DNA of 64,000 nt from Sphingomonas sp. PP-CE-1G-424 (GCF_004341085.1 NZ_SLXW01000002.1:992001-1056000); one strand, 5' to 3'; shown: positions 25,830 through 34,412, counted from the first letter of the stretch. Notes: generated from the sequence alone by a model not told the origin. Numbers and translations are program-made.

Positions 25830-26188
25830 ATATCGCTACGCCGTTCAGCCCTCTGCTTCGCCCCGTCGTGACAGGGCTTGCAGAGGCACTGAAGGTTGCG
25901 CTCGTCCCAGAACAGCAGTTCGTCACCGCGATGCGGACGACGGTGGTCGGCGACCAACTGCGACGTGTCGCCTTCGATCCTGCCGCATCCTGACATCTGG
26001 CACGTGAATAGATCTCGGACGAGCACGGACATGCGCAGCTTCTGCCACCGTGCCGTCTTGTACCACTTGCGCCAGCCCTGCTGATCACGGTTCCGATCGA
26101 ACGCCTGACGATCACCGGGCAGATAGGTCATCCGAGATGCAGGCGCGGATAGGCGAGGGGGTAGGCTCTTCAGTCGGCCCATTCGCAT
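25826..26188 (-). CDS. HNH endonuclease
   Basis: About 120 residues from ATG 26188. The zinc and active-site pattern is visible: CQMSGC, then VADHRRPHRGD with the catalytic histidine pair, the ERNLQCLCKPCH segment with two cysteines and the last histidine. HNH enzymes beside the small terminase gene are a hallmark of HK97-like phages and help the terminase cut DNA at cos. Upstream reading of the frame to 26266 looks unlike protein. Confidence 0.85.
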   Translation of the reverse strand: MRMGRLKSLPPRLSAPASRMTYLPGDRQAFDRNRDQQGWRKWYKTARWQKLRMSVLVRDLFTCQMSGCGRIEGDTSQLVADHRRPHRGDELLFWDERNLQCLCKPCHDGAKQRAERRSDI

Positions 26189-26356
26189 ATGCCTAAACGG
26201 CGACGGGCGGCGTGACCGAAGCCACGCCGCCCGTCGAAGGGGGTAACAGGGGGAGGGGACATTCATTGATCCGCTTGCACGTCTCGCCGAACGTATTGGT
26301 GAATAGACGCACAGACCCCTAGACGCGGAATTGTTTATTTCGCCCCTAAATGCATT

Positions 26357-26899
26357 CTAGGGCTTCACATGCTCTAGGCGCGCAAAACAGCCATTCCCGA
26401 CCTTATCGAGCTTCATCGCTATTCGCGTGACGGCGCGCGAGTAGCGCTTGCGTAGGGTGTCAGGCTCGACCGTCGAGCCCAGCGCCTTCGCTGCCGATGA
26501 CCAAGCAGGCCGCGACGAACCGCGCTCTAGCTGGCCGAGGATGATACCGACCAGCTTGCGGTCACGCGCATCGACCCAGCCCATCCAGCCGAGCGCCTGT
26601 TCCATCCGGTCGACCTCCACTGATCGCAGGCCCGGCATACGCGGCAAGGCGTCGCGGTCGTAGTCGTCGCTGTCGAGCTGATACATCTCCCACAGTTCCT
26701 GCCGCGACAGCTGCCCGCGCTCGTAGATCGATGACGCCCGGACATCCATCAGCCAGCCAGCCTCGCGGTCCGGCATGCGACGCAGGAAGCCCCAAGCCTC
26801 GACCAGACGCTCTTCGACGAGGTCGAAGGTAACAGCACCGTTGTCACTCCCATGAATGGGAGGCTTATTGGGAGGATAGAATGTAGTATTATCAGTCAT
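26357..26899 (-). CDS. DUF6362-like prophage protein
   Basis: A 180-residue protein: VTFDLVEERLVEAWGFLRRMPD, then RMPGLRSVEVDRMEQALGWMGWVDARDRKLVGI, and a C-terminal helix-turn-helix-like stretch (DTLRKRYSRAVTRIAMKL). This pattern is widespread in sphingomonad and rhizobial prophages next to primase genes; it may act as late-gene regulator, but this is not established. The 5' end overlaps the TGGGAG motif array. Confidence 0.72.
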   Translation of the reverse strand: MTDNTTFYPPNKPPIHGSDNGAVTFDLVEERLVEAWGFLRRMPDREAGWLMDVRASSIYERGQLSRQELWEMYQLDSDDYDRDALPRMPGLRSVEVDRMEQALGWMGWVDARDRKLVGIILGQLERGSSRPAWSSAAKALGSTVEPDTLRKRYSRAVTRIAMKLDKVGNGCFARLEHVKP

Positions 26900-27067
26900 A
26901 TAACTTTGCTCCGGGAAGGTGGGAGTGAAATCACGGGTAATCCCGCACGCGCGCCTGTGCGCACACTAGGTGGACGGGTCGGGATTTGGCTCCCAAGCTC
27001 CCGCACCCTCCCGGAACCGCAGAAAACCGCGCTTCCCGAGTGTTGCCAATCCTCCCATGCGTGGGAG
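26847..27067. repeat. array of seven TGGGAG motifs, candidate origin or operator
   Basis: Exact TGGGAG or its complement CTCCCA occurs at 26847, 26857, 26869, 26920, 26990, 27052 and 27062 within 221 bp. Two pairs form palindromes: CTCCCATGAATGGGAG at 26847-26862 and CTCCCA-TGCG-TGGGAG at 27052-27067. The array covers the start of DUF6362 and the gap to the primase-helicase stop. Iterated motifs beside a replication gene are typical of phage origins; a regulator-binding array is the alternative. Confidence 0.65.
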
Positions 27068-27077
27068 CGAGGGAGGA

Positions 27078-29843
27078 TTACAGCGGCCCGTCAAAGTCGC
27101 TTCCATCATCGGGTGAGGGGGCCGGGGACGACGCGTTGCGCGGAGGCGGCAGGTCGCGCGTCACCGCCTTGCCGTCGCCATCGACGAAGTCATGCGGATC
27201 ATAGCGACCGGCGATGTCGTCCCAGACCATCGAACTGGACTTGCGGATCTTGAAGCCCTTCCGCTGCATCTGCGCGTTCAGGTACTTGGCCGACCACGGC
27301 TTGCCAGTGCCGGCGAGCAGCTGCGCCCATGTCTGCCACGCGGCGAACAGCTGATGCAGCGGCGTGGCGCCCATCGTCTGACCCTGTGCACGCTCGATGC
27401 AGAGCGTCAGGAACTGTCCGAGGATGTCGTTCTCTTCCTGATACTCGCGCGTTGCCGCCCGGACGGCTTCAGGCGTAGGCAGGCCGCTTCCGAGGTAAGC
27501 GATGGCGCCACGTATCATTCGGTTCAGGATGCCGCTCCGCTCCGCCTGGAGCTTCGCCTTCAGCTGAATATCCTGCTGAGCGTCGGGGATGATCACGGCC
27601 CACGGGATGACCTGCACACGCCGCTGAATTCCGTGATCGGTCCCGATCTTCGGCATGTTGTTCGCCGACACGGTGTTGGTGAACGTGACGAGCAACTGGA
27701 ACGGCGGCTTCATCAATTCCCGCACACCGCCGATCGGCTCGTCGCTCGTCATGGCCTTGATCAGACCATCGGAGAACTTCGAGCCATCCTCGGGTTCGTT
27801 TGCATAGACCATGCGTCGGCCGGCAAGCGCCGCCAGATCCGGCGACGCGTCGCTGCCCTTGCGATATTTGCCTTGGTCGATGAACGTCTCGATTCCCGCG
27901 GCCCACGCATAGTCGCCAAGGATGCCGGCATGCGTGTTGATCCAGACACCCTTGCCGTTCGATCCCTGTCCATAGAACAGCGCCATTTTCTGAGCGTCGG
28001 CGAGGCCCAACGCGTTGTACCCAGCCCAGCAGTCGAGGAACGTCCGCATTTCGGGATCGGGCTGCACCTGTTCGAGGAACGCGTCGTACAGCGGTGACCG
28101 GGCATCCGCGTCGAACGATACGTTGGCAATCTTGGTGATCCGGTGATCGCGGTTCGACGGGCAGAGGCGCACGCCAGCACCGTGACCTTCGCCAGGACGC
28201 CGAAACTGCAACGTCCCGTTTTCTATATTGAGCAACAGCGGATCCGCGTCGAAATCGTCGGGACGCGATGACAGCCGCGCCTCCGCCATTTTCGCGATAC
28301 AGGCGATATGACCTGCACCTTCCGACGTCCGCCCCCATTTGGCGATCGTGTCGGAGAACAGCGTGATCACACCGCGCTTGTTCGACACGATGCGATCGAA
28401 CCGGCTGCGCTGCTGCACCTCGTGCGCGCGCACCTGTTCGGCGTCCCAAAGCGGCATCGGGTCCTCTTTGATGCCCGATACGCGAATAAGGTCAGCCTCC
28501 TCCTGGATCGTCCGCATCGTGTCCTGCACCGCGCGGCCGAGCAGCGAGATCGCCATGTCCCGGTTCCAGCGTCGACCATCCCATGCGAGCCAGCCCCATT
28601 GCTCCACGAACAGGAAATCCCGACCGTGCCGCTTCAGGAAGCGCTCGAGGTTGCCGAGGTCGGTATGTGGCAGGAACGCGCACGCCCGCATCAGCGCGTC
28701 AGCGTCGTCGCCCCCCGGCCCCTTTCTTCCGATATCGAAGCGCTGCCCTCCCTCGTGGGAGCTTGGCTGGCCATCATCAGTAAAACCGGGGGCGGGGGGC
28801 GAAGGGCGGGAGGCGGCGCGCGGAGGTCTCTCCCGCCGGGAACGTGATGCGGCCGTGATCTCTGCGAGATCACGAGGACTGTTCATCCCGGCGGTCCAGC
28901 CGCTGTTGACCGTGGCGAGCAGCTGCGCTTCGTCATCGTCGCCGGCATTGTCCCGCGCGGCCGCTTCGATCGTCGACCGCGCGAACCGCTCGTCGAGCGC
29001 GCCCGCAGCCACGAGGCTCGCGATCTTCAGAGCGCTGACGTTCAACTGGTCGTTGCGCTTGCCCGATGCCGCCTGGCGGATCTCGCGGCACTCGCCGTCG
29101 AGCGCCCGCATCCCGTACCGGCGAATGTCCTCGTCGACGTCGGCCTCGCGCTTGGCAGGCGACGGTGCGCTACGATCGGTGGCATCCGCAGCTGTGACGA
29201 CTGGCGTGGCTTTTTTGGCCTTCGGACCGCGCAGGATATCGATCAGCGCGGCCGGCGCGTCGGCGATCGCCGCGTCATCACGCCAGTCGCCGCGATCGAG
29301 CCAGCGATAGCGAGCCCCGGTTTCCGTCATGATGCTGGGCGGAGCAATGACGTATCCACCCAGGCCGCGCACGTCGACGTGCGCCGGGAGGTTGCCGCGG
29401 TTGCGGATCGGTTCGCCGGCAGGCTGACGGAAGTAGACGTGCACGCCGTCGGATTGCGTGACGGCCGTCACCGAACGCGGCAACGCGCAGCCCATCTGCT
29501 CCTCCAGATCCGCCTTGAGCGTTTCGAGCGTCCAGATCTCGCCGGTCGCCGTATCCTCGCGGGGATCAAAGTCGAGCACGAAGCAACCGTTCACGCCGGT
29601 CGGGAGGCCGATCAGCGCATCGGGATGATCACGCCACCACGCGATGATTCGTGCCTCGTCGGTGGTCGCATCCTTCAGGCCTTGCCCGGTGTACGGAGCC
29701 TTCGCCTTAAAAGTGCGGGATTTGCCTGCGCTGTTCGGCTCGGTCGTGAAATCGCGTTCGCGGCAGGGAAACACGGCCCACCCACGACGTGCGAATTGCA
29801 GCGCCGCCGAGCACATGGCGGACGGCAGGTTGTGAACGGACAC
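27078..29843 (-). CDS. bifunctional primase-polymerase / SF3 helicase
   Basis: A 921-residue replication protein. Residues 10-215 form the prim-pol domain (ARRGWAVFPC, IGLPTGVNGCFVLDFDP with the metal-binding D-x-D, RGLGGYVIAPPS). The second half carries a D5/DUF5906-like domain and an SF3 helicase with Walker A GQGSNGKG at about 622-629, RRMVYANEPEDG with Walker B and a TNTVSANNMPKI stretch. It starts at GTG 29843. It should prime and unwind prophage DNA during replication. Confidence 0.9.
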   Translation of the reverse strand: MSVHNLPSAMCSAALQFARRGWAVFPCRERDFTTEPNSAGKSRTFKAKAPYTGQGLKDATTDEARIIAWWRDHPDALIGLPTGVNGCFVLDFDPREDTATGEIWTLETLKADLEEQMGCALPRSVTAVTQSDGVHVYFRQPAGEPIRNRGNLPAHVDVRGLGGYVIAPPSIMTETGARYRWLDRGDWRDDAAIADAPAALIDILRGPKAKKATPVVTAADATDRSAPSPAKREADVDEDIRRYGMRALDGECREIRQAASGKRNDQLNVSALKIASLVAAGALDERFARSTIEAAARDNAGDDDEAQLLATVNSGWTAGMNSPRDLAEITAASRSRRERPPRAASRPSPPAPGFTDDGQPSSHEGGQRFDIGRKGPGGDDADALMRACAFLPHTDLGNLERFLKRHGRDFLFVEQWGWLAWDGRRWNRDMAISLLGRAVQDTMRTIQEEADLIRVSGIKEDPMPLWDAEQVRAHEVQQRSRFDRIVSNKRGVITLFSDTIAKWGRTSEGAGHIACIAKMAEARLSSRPDDFDADPLLLNIENGTLQFRRPGEGHGAGVRLCPSNRDHRITKIANVSFDADARSPLYDAFLEQVQPDPEMRTFLDCWAGYNALGLADAQKMALFYGQGSNGKGVWINTHAGILGDYAWAAGIETFIDQGKYRKGSDASPDLAALAGRRMVYANEPEDGSKFSDGLIKAMTSDEPIGGVRELMKPPFQLLVTFTNTVSANNMPKIGTDHGIQRRVQVIPWAVIIPDAQQDIQLKAKLQAERSGILNRMIRGAIAYLGSGLPTPEAVRAATREYQEENDILGQFLTLCIERAQGQTMGATPLHQLFAAWQTWAQLLAGTGKPWSAKYLNAQMQRKGFKIRKSSSMVWDDIAGRYDPHDFVDGDGKAVTRDLPPPRNASSPAPSPDDGSDFDGPL

Positions 29844-29911
29844 GGCTTAACTTTCACCCGGAGACGAGACGTAATGTGGACCGCCGCAAGACGGCGGCGC
29901 CTGTCGGGACG

Positions 29912-30514
29912 TCATCCCGGCTCGCCGAGGCCGCGCTCAATCAGTGCGATCAGCATCGCTCCAGGTGCTTGCCCGACGTCGCGGGCCGCATCGACAACGC
30001 GGATCCAGACATCCGGCCAACGGCGCTTGACGACCTCGACCGTATCGCCCGGCGTTGCGACGCACATCGTCGAGATCTGCTCGGCAGGCGTCAGATCGCG
30101 GCGAAGCGAGCGGATATAGGCCGGCGCTTTCTCCGCGATCGGGCGAGCGCTTCGACTGAACGCAGACTCGCGTGCTGCTGCTGCGACAGCGGCGGGGTCT
30201 GGACGGGCTGGAGCAACACTCGCTTCCCGCGCGACCGCGAGAGCGCGGGCACCGTCCCTTGCCGTCGTCTTCGGGCCACGCGCAGGGAGGGTGCGCGCCG
30301 ATATACCGCCGGGGTTCGCAACGATGAAATCCCGAACCCGAGCGACCGTCCGGGGTGAAGGATACAGAGCGCCGCGAATTGACGAGATCGTCGTGTTGGC
30401 GATGCCGCTGGCACGCGAGAAATCTTCGATCGTGCAATCGACCGACACGCAATAGCCGCGGATCTCGCGATAGAGGCACGCGCCGGCGGGACGCTCGGAA
30501 AGCTTCTGGCCCAT
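29912..30514 (-). CDS. HTH-containing prophage protein
   Basis: A 200-residue protein. The N-terminal 65 residues (CTIEDFSRASGIANTTISSIRGALYPSPRTVARVRDFI) form a clear helix-turn-helix of the XRE type; the rest is alanine- and arginine-rich, with a C-terminal segment (MCVATPGDTVEVVKRRWPDVW) of unknown role. It overlaps the next upstream gene by one base. Probably a regulator or replication accessory. Confidence 0.72.
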   Translation of the reverse strand: MGQKLSERPAGACLYREIRGYCVSVDCTIEDFSRASGIANTTISSIRGALYPSPRTVARVRDFIVANPGGISARTLPARGPKTTARDGARALAVAREASVAPARPDPAAVAAAARESAFSRSARPIAEKAPAYIRSLRRDLTPAEQISTMCVATPGDTVEVVKRRWPDVWIRVVDAARDVGQAPGAMLIALIERGLGEPG

Positions 30515-31038
30515 CAGCCCGCCTTCGCCGTGGTCTTGTCAGTACCGACGATCGTCGCGACCCGTGGCTCGCCCGGCCCCTGCGACTCGATAGTGATTGT
30601 CTTGGCGGCGACCAGCTGGCGAATGCGGTAGCTGGCAGCTGCCGCATCGCTCAGGCCGCAGCGCTGCGCAATCACCGCGTTGGTCGGACAGGGCAGCTTG
30701 AAGCTCGCGGCTCGACGGATCTCGCGCAATACGAGTTGCGTCGGGTTCGTCTCGTCGACATCGGCAACTGGTGCGGCCTGCACGCTAGGCGCGTCGGCGG
30801 TGGTCAAGCGAATGGCCAGATATTCCGTGATCCCACCACCGGCACGCCGATAGGTGAGGGTGATCATACCCTCTTCGACAAGGTGCATCGCGTGCTTCCA
30901 TGCGGGCGCTGCTCGTGGGATGTCGGCACCACGCGCATAGATCAGCGCATCGCGTGGTTCGGCCTGCGCGACCCAAGCGTCGAACTCTTCGACGCTTATC
31001 GCGAAAGGCGGCTCGGCAGGCTTGCGGACGGCCGTCAT
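30514..31038 (-). CDS. prophage protein with C-terminal winged-helix-like part
   Basis: A 174-residue protein starting at ATG 31038, which overlaps the upstream stop codon (ATGA); the 138-codon extension is antisense-like. FAISVEEFDAWVAQAEPRDALIYARG near the start is typical of a small phage protein type linked to replication modules; the C-terminal third (NAVIAQRCGLSDAAAASYRIRQLVAAKTI) reads as a winged helix. Function unknown. Confidence 0.68.
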   Translation of the reverse strand: MTAVRKPAEPPFAISVEEFDAWVAQAEPRDALIYARGADIPRAAPAWKHAMHLVEEGMITLTYRRAGGGITEYLAIRLTTADAPSVQAAPVADVDETNPTQLVLREIRRAASFKLPCPTNAVIAQRCGLSDAAAASYRIRQLVAAKTITIESQGPGEPRVATIVGTDKTTAKAG

Positions 31039-31340
31039 GCAGCCCTCCGCGTCGGCTCGAGCACAGCGACCGCATCGAACCAACCACCTTCGGGCTTGCT
31101 GTCCCAGTCGCTGGCAGAGACCATGCAACCCGTAAAGGCATAGATCTGATAGCCGATGGCATCGGCGGGGGTCACACCCTCCGACATCATCCGGTCCATC
31201 GCGACCTGACCCAGTCCGGCGCGACGCATCAGCTTGTCCAGCGTACCGACCGGCTGATGCATAATGTAATGCGCCAGGCGCCGCGCACCTTCGTTCGGCA
31301 CACGCACGCCCAGGCGAAGTAGCCGCTTCGTCTTCATCAC
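31035..31340 (-). CDS. small prophage protein, unknown
   Basis: A 101-residue protein overlapping its neighbours by 4 bp on both sides (31035-31038 and 31337-31340), a sign of a tight operon. LRLGVRVPNEGARRLAHYIMHQP and DKLMRRAGLGQVAMDRMMSEGVTPADAIGYQIY suggest a helical DNA- or protein-binding fold. No family recognised. Confidence 0.65.
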   Translation of the reverse strand: MMKTKRLLRLGVRVPNEGARRLAHYIMHQPVGTLDKLMRRAGLGQVAMDRMMSEGVTPADAIGYQIYAFTGCMVSASDWDSKPEGGWFDAVAVLEPTRRAA

Positions 31341-31762
31341 TTTCCCTCTGCTGCGCTGGTGAGCTCGGCCGCGAGTGCGCGGGCCGTGGCGCGGAGACGC
31401 GCCTCTTCGACATGATCGATGTGCCCGTCGCTCCGAGCATCGCAGATCTCAAAAGTCAGCCCGGAAGTCTTCGCGGCAAGGGCATCCCAGTTGGTGTCGC
31501 TGCGCTCGGTATCGATCAAACGTTTACCGGCCGGCTCCGTGAGCATGTCGATCGCCGCCGCAGGCAGGTGCTGTGAGAGCGCGAGCAGCGCATGGATTGG
31601 CATGGCAGCGCCCGCTGCATAGGTGCGAAGCGTCGAGAGTGGAATCTTGGTCGCTTCGGCGAGCGCCGGGTAGTTTACCGCGCGCGTCTGACCGACGAAC
31701 ATGACGAACATGCTCATCTGCCGTTCGGCGACATCCTGCGCGAGATGGCGAACGTCAGCCAT
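31337..31762 (-). CDS. CII-like or regulatory HTH protein
   Basis: About 141 residues from ATG 31762; GGAAGG is about 11 nt upstream, and the longer frame to 31861 overlaps convincing non-coding sequence. The middle part (NYPALAEATKIPLSTLRTYAAGAAMPIHALLALSQHLP) reads as a helix-turn-helix. It is transcribed leftward after the Cro-like gene, the position of a cII-type regulator, but homology to CII was not seen. Confidence 0.6.
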   Translation of the reverse strand: MADVRHLAQDVAERQMSMFVMFVGQTRAVNYPALAEATKIPLSTLRTYAAGAAMPIHALLALSQHLPAAAIDMLTEPAGKRLIDTERSDTNWDALAAKTSGLTFEICDARSDGHIDHVEEARLRATARALAAELTSAAEGK

Positions 31763-31876
31763 GATGGCGTGATCCTTCCTCAGTAGTAGGGTGGGCATGG
31801 ACAACAGACCGCAGCACGACCGGAACAACGACCGCTTCCGCGCCCCCTTCGTGCTCGCCACAGACGCCGATGAGCT

Positions 31877-32092
31877 TCATGCCACCTCCTCTTCCGTCGT
31901 TCGGCGCGCCCAAGCCTGCATCGGAACACCACCGCGCGTGTGGGTCTCGATTGCGGCCGCGAGGTCCAACGTGGGACGAACGACGCCGCGGCGAAGTTTG
32001 TTGACGAAGGAGCGATCGCGCTCGATCAGCGTAGCGAGATCAGCATCGCTAATCCCTTCGCGCTGCATATAGTCGGCTAAAGGCGTGGTCAT
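31877..32092 (-). CDS. Cro-like repressor
   Basis: A 71-residue protein from ATG 32092; the upstream 32 codons of the frame are the operator region and are not coding. ISDADLATLIERDRSFVNKLRRGVVRPTLDLAAAI is a helix-turn-helix of the Cro/CI class. It diverges from the CI-like gene across shared operators, so the pair should form the lysis-lysogeny switch. Confidence 0.78.
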   Translation of the reverse strand: MTTPLADYMQREGISDADLATLIERDRSFVNKLRRGVVRPTLDLAAAIETHTRGGVPMQAWARRTTEEEVA

Positions 32093-32187
32093 GCATGCAC
32101 AATGTGCATTTAATGCACATTCGTCAACATTAAATAGTGCAGCATATGCGCACGACAATCTGTGCGCGGGTGTGCACAAGGTGCACA
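32093..32187. promoter_or_regulatory. left operator region of the CI/Cro switch
   Basis: Two copies of TGTGCA-N5-TGCACA: 32103-32119 (within the 19-bp palindrome ATGTGCATT-T-AATGCACAT at 32102-32120) and 32171-32187. An extra half site creates a second dyad, ATGCACA-A-TGTGCAT, at 32095-32109. The first operator is 11 bp from the Cro-like start; the second ends on the A of the cI ATG, which suggests autoregulation of cI. Confidence 0.82.
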
Positions 32188-32894
32188 TGGATAAGAGCTG
32201 GTTCGACGTTCAGAAAAAGACGGCAGGCGTTGGCAACAAGGAGCTTGCAGACGCGATCGGCCGCGATCGGTCGATTGTTTCAAGGATCCTTAAAGGGGAA
32301 GTCCGCTTCGATCTCGATTATGCGGATCCATTCGCCCGCGTTCTCGGCGTCGACGCGGCTGAAATTCTGCTTCGCGCCGGCGCTCCAATAGATGTTGTTC
32401 CACCGTCCAACGCCCGCGCGGTAGCATTCGAGGGCGCATCTCTTGAAAACCCTGCGGGTAATTTACCTGTCTGGGGGACGGGGCTGGGGGCCGCTAGGGA
32501 AATAGACGGCGAAGCAATAGAGCAGACTGATCTGAACACGGGAGAGGTTCTGGAATATGTGAAACGGCCTTCGATACTGAAGGGAAAGCAAGGCGCGTAT
32601 GGGCTTCACGTTCAAGGATCATCAATGCATCCAGCACTGCCGGATGGAGAAATGGTAGCTGCATGCCGCGACATGCCATTGGCGGTCGGCGACAATGTCG
32701 TGGTTTACTTACGAATGTCGAACGATGACGACGATGGTGCAGTAGCACGAGCCGTGCTGATTAAAGAACTGGTTCGGAGAAGTGCTAGCTTTCTTGAGCT
32801 GCGACAGTACGAGCCTAAGATGGATTTCCGCATTCCTATGTCATCCGTGTTGCGGATTGATCGCATCCTTACCCGCCGTGAGATGCTGATGTAG
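32187..32894 (+). CDS. CI-like repressor with S24 peptidase domain
   Basis: A 235-residue protein from ATG 32187. Helix-turn-helix at about residues 17-36 (NKELADAIGRDRSIVSRILKG); a likely self-cleavage Ala90-Gly91 (NPAGNL); catalytic Ser146 in GSSMHP and Lys193 in LIKEL. This is the layout of LexA/lambda CI repressors cleaved upon RecA activation. It is expected to bind the TGTGCA-N5-TGCACA operators on both sides. An upstream extension of the frame to 32085 runs through the operators and is rejected. Confidence 0.88.
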   Translation: MDKSWFDVQKKTAGVGNKELADAIGRDRSIVSRILKGEVRFDLDYADPFARVLGVDAAEILLRAGAPIDVVPPSNARAVAFEGASLENPAGNLPVWGTGLGAAREIDGEAIEQTDLNTGEVLEYVKRPSILKGKQGAYGLHVQGSSMHPALPDGEMVAACRDMPLAVGDNVVVYLRMSNDDDDGAVARAVLIKELVRRSASFLELRQYEPKMDFRIPMSSVLRIDRILTRREMLM

Positions 32895-32943
32895 TGCATT
32901 AAATGCACATTGTGCATTGACGCAGGTGTGCAGATTATGCACA
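32893..32943. promoter_or_regulatory. right operator region downstream of cI
   Basis: Two more operators: AGTGCA-TTAAA-TGCACA at 32893-32909 (one mismatch) and TGTGCA-GATTA-TGCACA at 32927-32943, with an intervening dyad ATGCACA-T-TGTGCAT at 32903-32917. The first overlaps the cI stop codon. The pair lies 30 bp upstream of the next rightward gene, so CI should also control the early operon that leads to integrase. Confidence 0.8.
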
Positions 32944-32972
32944 TATGGCCCCGTTAGCCGCATTCCGCGGCG

Positions 32973-33362
32973 ATGGAGGCTGGCTTGTCCCTCAGCGAAA
33001 CCCGGTTCCGATCCGCCGGTCAACCATGCTCATTCGATCACTTTCTCGAGGTTCGCGATAACCCGACCTCAGCGTTCGCTGGCATTCCACGCACATTGCG
33101 CGACAATGTAGGCTGCCGTTCGTTCGACAATTTCGGCACGATTTTGCTGGCCGAGAAGCCCGCGCCGACAGATCTGTCGGACCGGGTGCGGCGCTTGCGC
33201 GCGATCGACGCCACCAGGCGCGAAGATATCCCGCTCCGTGCGCATCCCGATCAGACCGCGGACGATCGCCGGTTCCAGTTCGCCACCGCGTGCACCGCCA
33301 TAGTTATCATCGGCTGGATCGTCTTCGGCGTCCTGATCGCCGCATTCGCGGGGAAGCTGTAA
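32973..33362 (+). CDS. early prophage protein with C-terminal membrane anchor
   Basis: Up to 129 residues; the start at 32973 is uncertain because no strong ribosome site is seen and the first 60 residues are less protein-like. The C-terminal part has DLSDRVRRLRAIDATRREDIPL and one membrane span (residues 105-125, ACTAIVIIGWIVFGVLIAAF). First gene behind the right operators; its stop overlaps the next start (TAATG). Function unknown. Confidence 0.5.
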   Translation: MEAGLSLSETRFRSAGQPCSFDHFLEVRDNPTSAFAGIPRTLRDNVGCRSFDNFGTILLAEKPAPTDLSDRVRRLRAIDATRREDIPLRAHPDQTADDRRFQFATACTAIVIIGWIVFGVLIAAFAGKL

Positions 33363-33619
33363 TGGCTCAGGACATCCCCCAGCTGATCGCCGACGCGCGG
33401 ACGTTGCTTGCAACGCTGCCGTATCAGGCGACCGAACGCCTCACGCTGCTCGCAACGGTCGACCAGCTGGAGAAAACGCACGCGGCGCTAAAGCCGTTCG
33501 CGCACGCCGGCACGCACGCAATCGCTACCGCGTGCCCTGATGATCGCCTCGTCGACATGCCGCCCGCACGCGCGTCCGTCTGGCGCGCTGCCGCTACCGC
33601 TTACCAGGGAGAGGCATAA
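33362..33619 (+). CDS. small early prophage protein, unknown
   Basis: An 85-residue protein from ATG 33362, which overlaps the upstream stop (TAATG). DIPQLIADARTLLATLPYQATERLTLLATVDQLE is an amphipathic helical stretch; the end (RASVWRAAATAYQGEA) leads into the next overlapping start. No family recognised. Confidence 0.65.
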   Translation: MAQDIPQLIADARTLLATLPYQATERLTLLATVDQLEKTHAALKPFAHAGTHAIATACPDDRLVDMPPARASVWRAAATAYQGEA

Positions 33620-34047
33620 TGTCCGACACTCGTATCAAGACGGCCGTAGGGTCGACGATCTCGCCTTTCATCCACCCAACGATCGCAGAGATGGAGACTG
33701 CTCGACAGGTCGTTGACAGCCCTCCGGTCATTCACACCTACGCCGCCTGCGAATGGGACGAGATGCACGAGGATGGCCAAGTATGGCTGGCCGCGATCGT
33801 CCGCGAGGCTGCCCGCAACGCTGGTGGCAAATCGCCTCGGCATGTCACCGTAACCATGGACGCACAGGTCAAGTGGTCGGTGCGCACGTTCTTCCGCGCG
33901 ACCCGGAACCACGCTGGCGGCATCGTGCTCGGATTCGCGCCAACGTTCTTCGCGCTTGGGGCTGAGCTGATCACTGGCGAAACCCGCGGGATCGCGTTCA
34001 TGGTCGGACCGTTCTGGCTCGGCTTCGCTGTCAGCAAGTTCGCATGA
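33619..34047 (+). CDS. early prophage membrane protein, unknown
   Basis: A 142-residue protein beginning in the stop of its neighbour (TAATG). The first 85 residues are soluble (CEWDEMHEDGQVWLAAIVREAARNAGG); the C-terminal part has two hydrophobic segments around residues 98-114 and 124-140 (IVLGFAPTFFALGAEL, IAFMVGPFWLGFAV). Role unknown. Confidence 0.62.
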   Translation: MSDTRIKTAVGSTISPFIHPTIAEMETARQVVDSPPVIHTYAACEWDEMHEDGQVWLAAIVREAARNAGGKSPRHVTVTMDAQVKWSVRTFFRATRNHAGGIVLGFAPTFFALGAELITGETRGIAFMVGPFWLGFAVSKFA

Positions 34048-34412
34048 ACCGTTCAGCCGTTCTTTTCCTCCCTGGCGAGCATCTCAGCACGATGCTGGCG
34101 GTCCCTACGATCGTACAACCTGCGTACCGCCGGCACGATGACGCGCAGGTACAGGGCAGCCTGAGCTACGCTCAAAGCAGAAGCATTCGAATCGTGAATC
34201 AACTGGCGGGCGATACCGGCCTCCGGGCTTGCCGGATCAAAGTCATCGAGCACTTCAGCAAGGTCGTTTTCCAAAGTCGACGAATTGTGGTCACTCCAAG
34301 ACGACATGCTCTCACCCTCGTTGCGCAAGAAATCGCCAGTCCTTTGATGGCGACCAATAATCTAATCGCACAGGGCGAGCACACGGTCCACGGTGAAGCA
34401 TTCGGATCATGA
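34044..34412 (+). CDS. possible early-operon protein (competes with antisense frame)
   Basis: A 122-residue open frame that overlaps the preceding stop (ATGA at 34044) and the following start (ATGA at 34409), exactly as other junctions of this operon. The composition (many R, S, H, Q) is less protein-like than the antisense frame at 34053-34307. Either could be the real gene; the sequence alone does not decide. Confidence 0.42.
   Translation: MNRSAVLFLPGEHLSTMLAVPTIVQPAYRRHDDAQVQGSLSYAQSRSIRIVNQLAGDTGLRACRIKVIEHFSKVVFQSRRIVVTPRRHALTLVAQEIASPLMATNNLIAQGEHTVHGEAFGS
34053..34307 (-). CDS. possible leftward small protein (competes with sense frame)
   Basis: An 84-residue frame with natural composition: an acidic helix (LENDLAEVLDDFDPASPEAGIA without long repeats), then ALSVAQAALYLRVIVPAV and a charged tail. 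ATG 34307 has GAGGGTGA just upstream. If real, it is the only leftward gene in the early rightward operon and lies fully antisense to the frame 34044-34412. Confidence 0.45.
   Translation of the reverse strand: MSSWSDHNSSTLENDLAEVLDDFDPASPEAGIARQLIHDSNASALSVAQAALYLRVIVPAVRRLYDRRDRQHRAEMLAREEKNG

Noticed and set aside
26966..27058. A 30-codon minus-strand frame between the primase-helicase and DUF6362 genes
   Set aside because: Its content is set by the GGGAG repeats and it has no further support; the stretch is better read as a motif array.
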